This document shows, one piece after another, positions 5,303-5,345 of a stretch of 5,345 bases of DNA. Numbering within the stretch: position 1 is the first letter of the stretch; every line of letters begins with the position of its first letter. The notes under the pieces are model-generated. The model searched no databases and had not been told where the DNA came from. It saw only the letters and a list, made by a program, of their open reading frames with translations. The DNA comes from Nanoarchaeota archaeon. GTDB lineage: Archaea; EX4484-52; LFW-46. The stretch covers positions 1 to 5,345 of the forward strand of contig JAHILE010000042.1 of assembly GCA_018897155.1 (NCBI GenBank). Direction: 5' to 3'. A program made the translations under genes and the position numbers.

Positions 5303-5345
5303 GCAGTTTCGTACAAAATCTCCAAGAATTGACCTTATTTCTTCG

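Overview
The window looks archaeal. The coding evidence is an A/V-type ATP synthase B subunit, an archease and an Ogg2-type 8-oxoguanine glycosylase. There is also a tRNA-His with its extra G-1 encoded and no encoded CCA, TATA-like promoters, and GGTG/GGAGGTGA-type Shine-Dalgarno (SD) sites. The DNA is AT-rich. A DPANN or small-genome euryarchaeal source is possible, but the sequence alone does not settle the lineage.

Layout, left to right. (1) Bases 1-101, minus strand: the first 26 codons of a transposase run off the left edge, and a perfect 11-bp palindrome covers its ribosome binding site and start codon. (2) Bases 102-354: a regulatory stretch without a convincing gene. It holds a GC-rich palindromic island, a TATA box, TTACC/GGTAA half-sites and two tandem hairpin repeats. 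(3) Bases 364-1457, plus strand: a two-gene module with a 4-nt overlap, a winged-helix nucleotidyltransferase (MNT) followed by a HEPN-domain protein, which is the layout of a toxin-antitoxin pair. (4) Bases 1579-2943, minus strand: the ATP synthase B subunit with its own promoter and none of the usual ATPase neighbours. (5) Bases 3041-4878, minus strand: a compact operon of alpha/beta hydrolase, Ogg2 glycosylase and archease, with 1-nt overlapping or abutting reading frames. (6) Bases 4907-4981, minus strand: tRNA-His(GUG) directly upstream of that operon. (7) Bases 5054-5345, minus strand: the C-terminal half of a cupin gene whose upstream part is broken or replaced, next to two strong palindromes that may be the end of a mobile element.

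A conserved housekeeping block (tRNA-His, hydrolase, Ogg2, archease, atpB) is therefore bordered on the left by an accessory module (transposase, MNT-HEPN) and on the right by a damaged gene. The most distinctive material is the MNT-HEPN module with its elaborate leader. Its HEPN protein lacks the usual RX4-6H RNase motif but has an RGEYTY segment.
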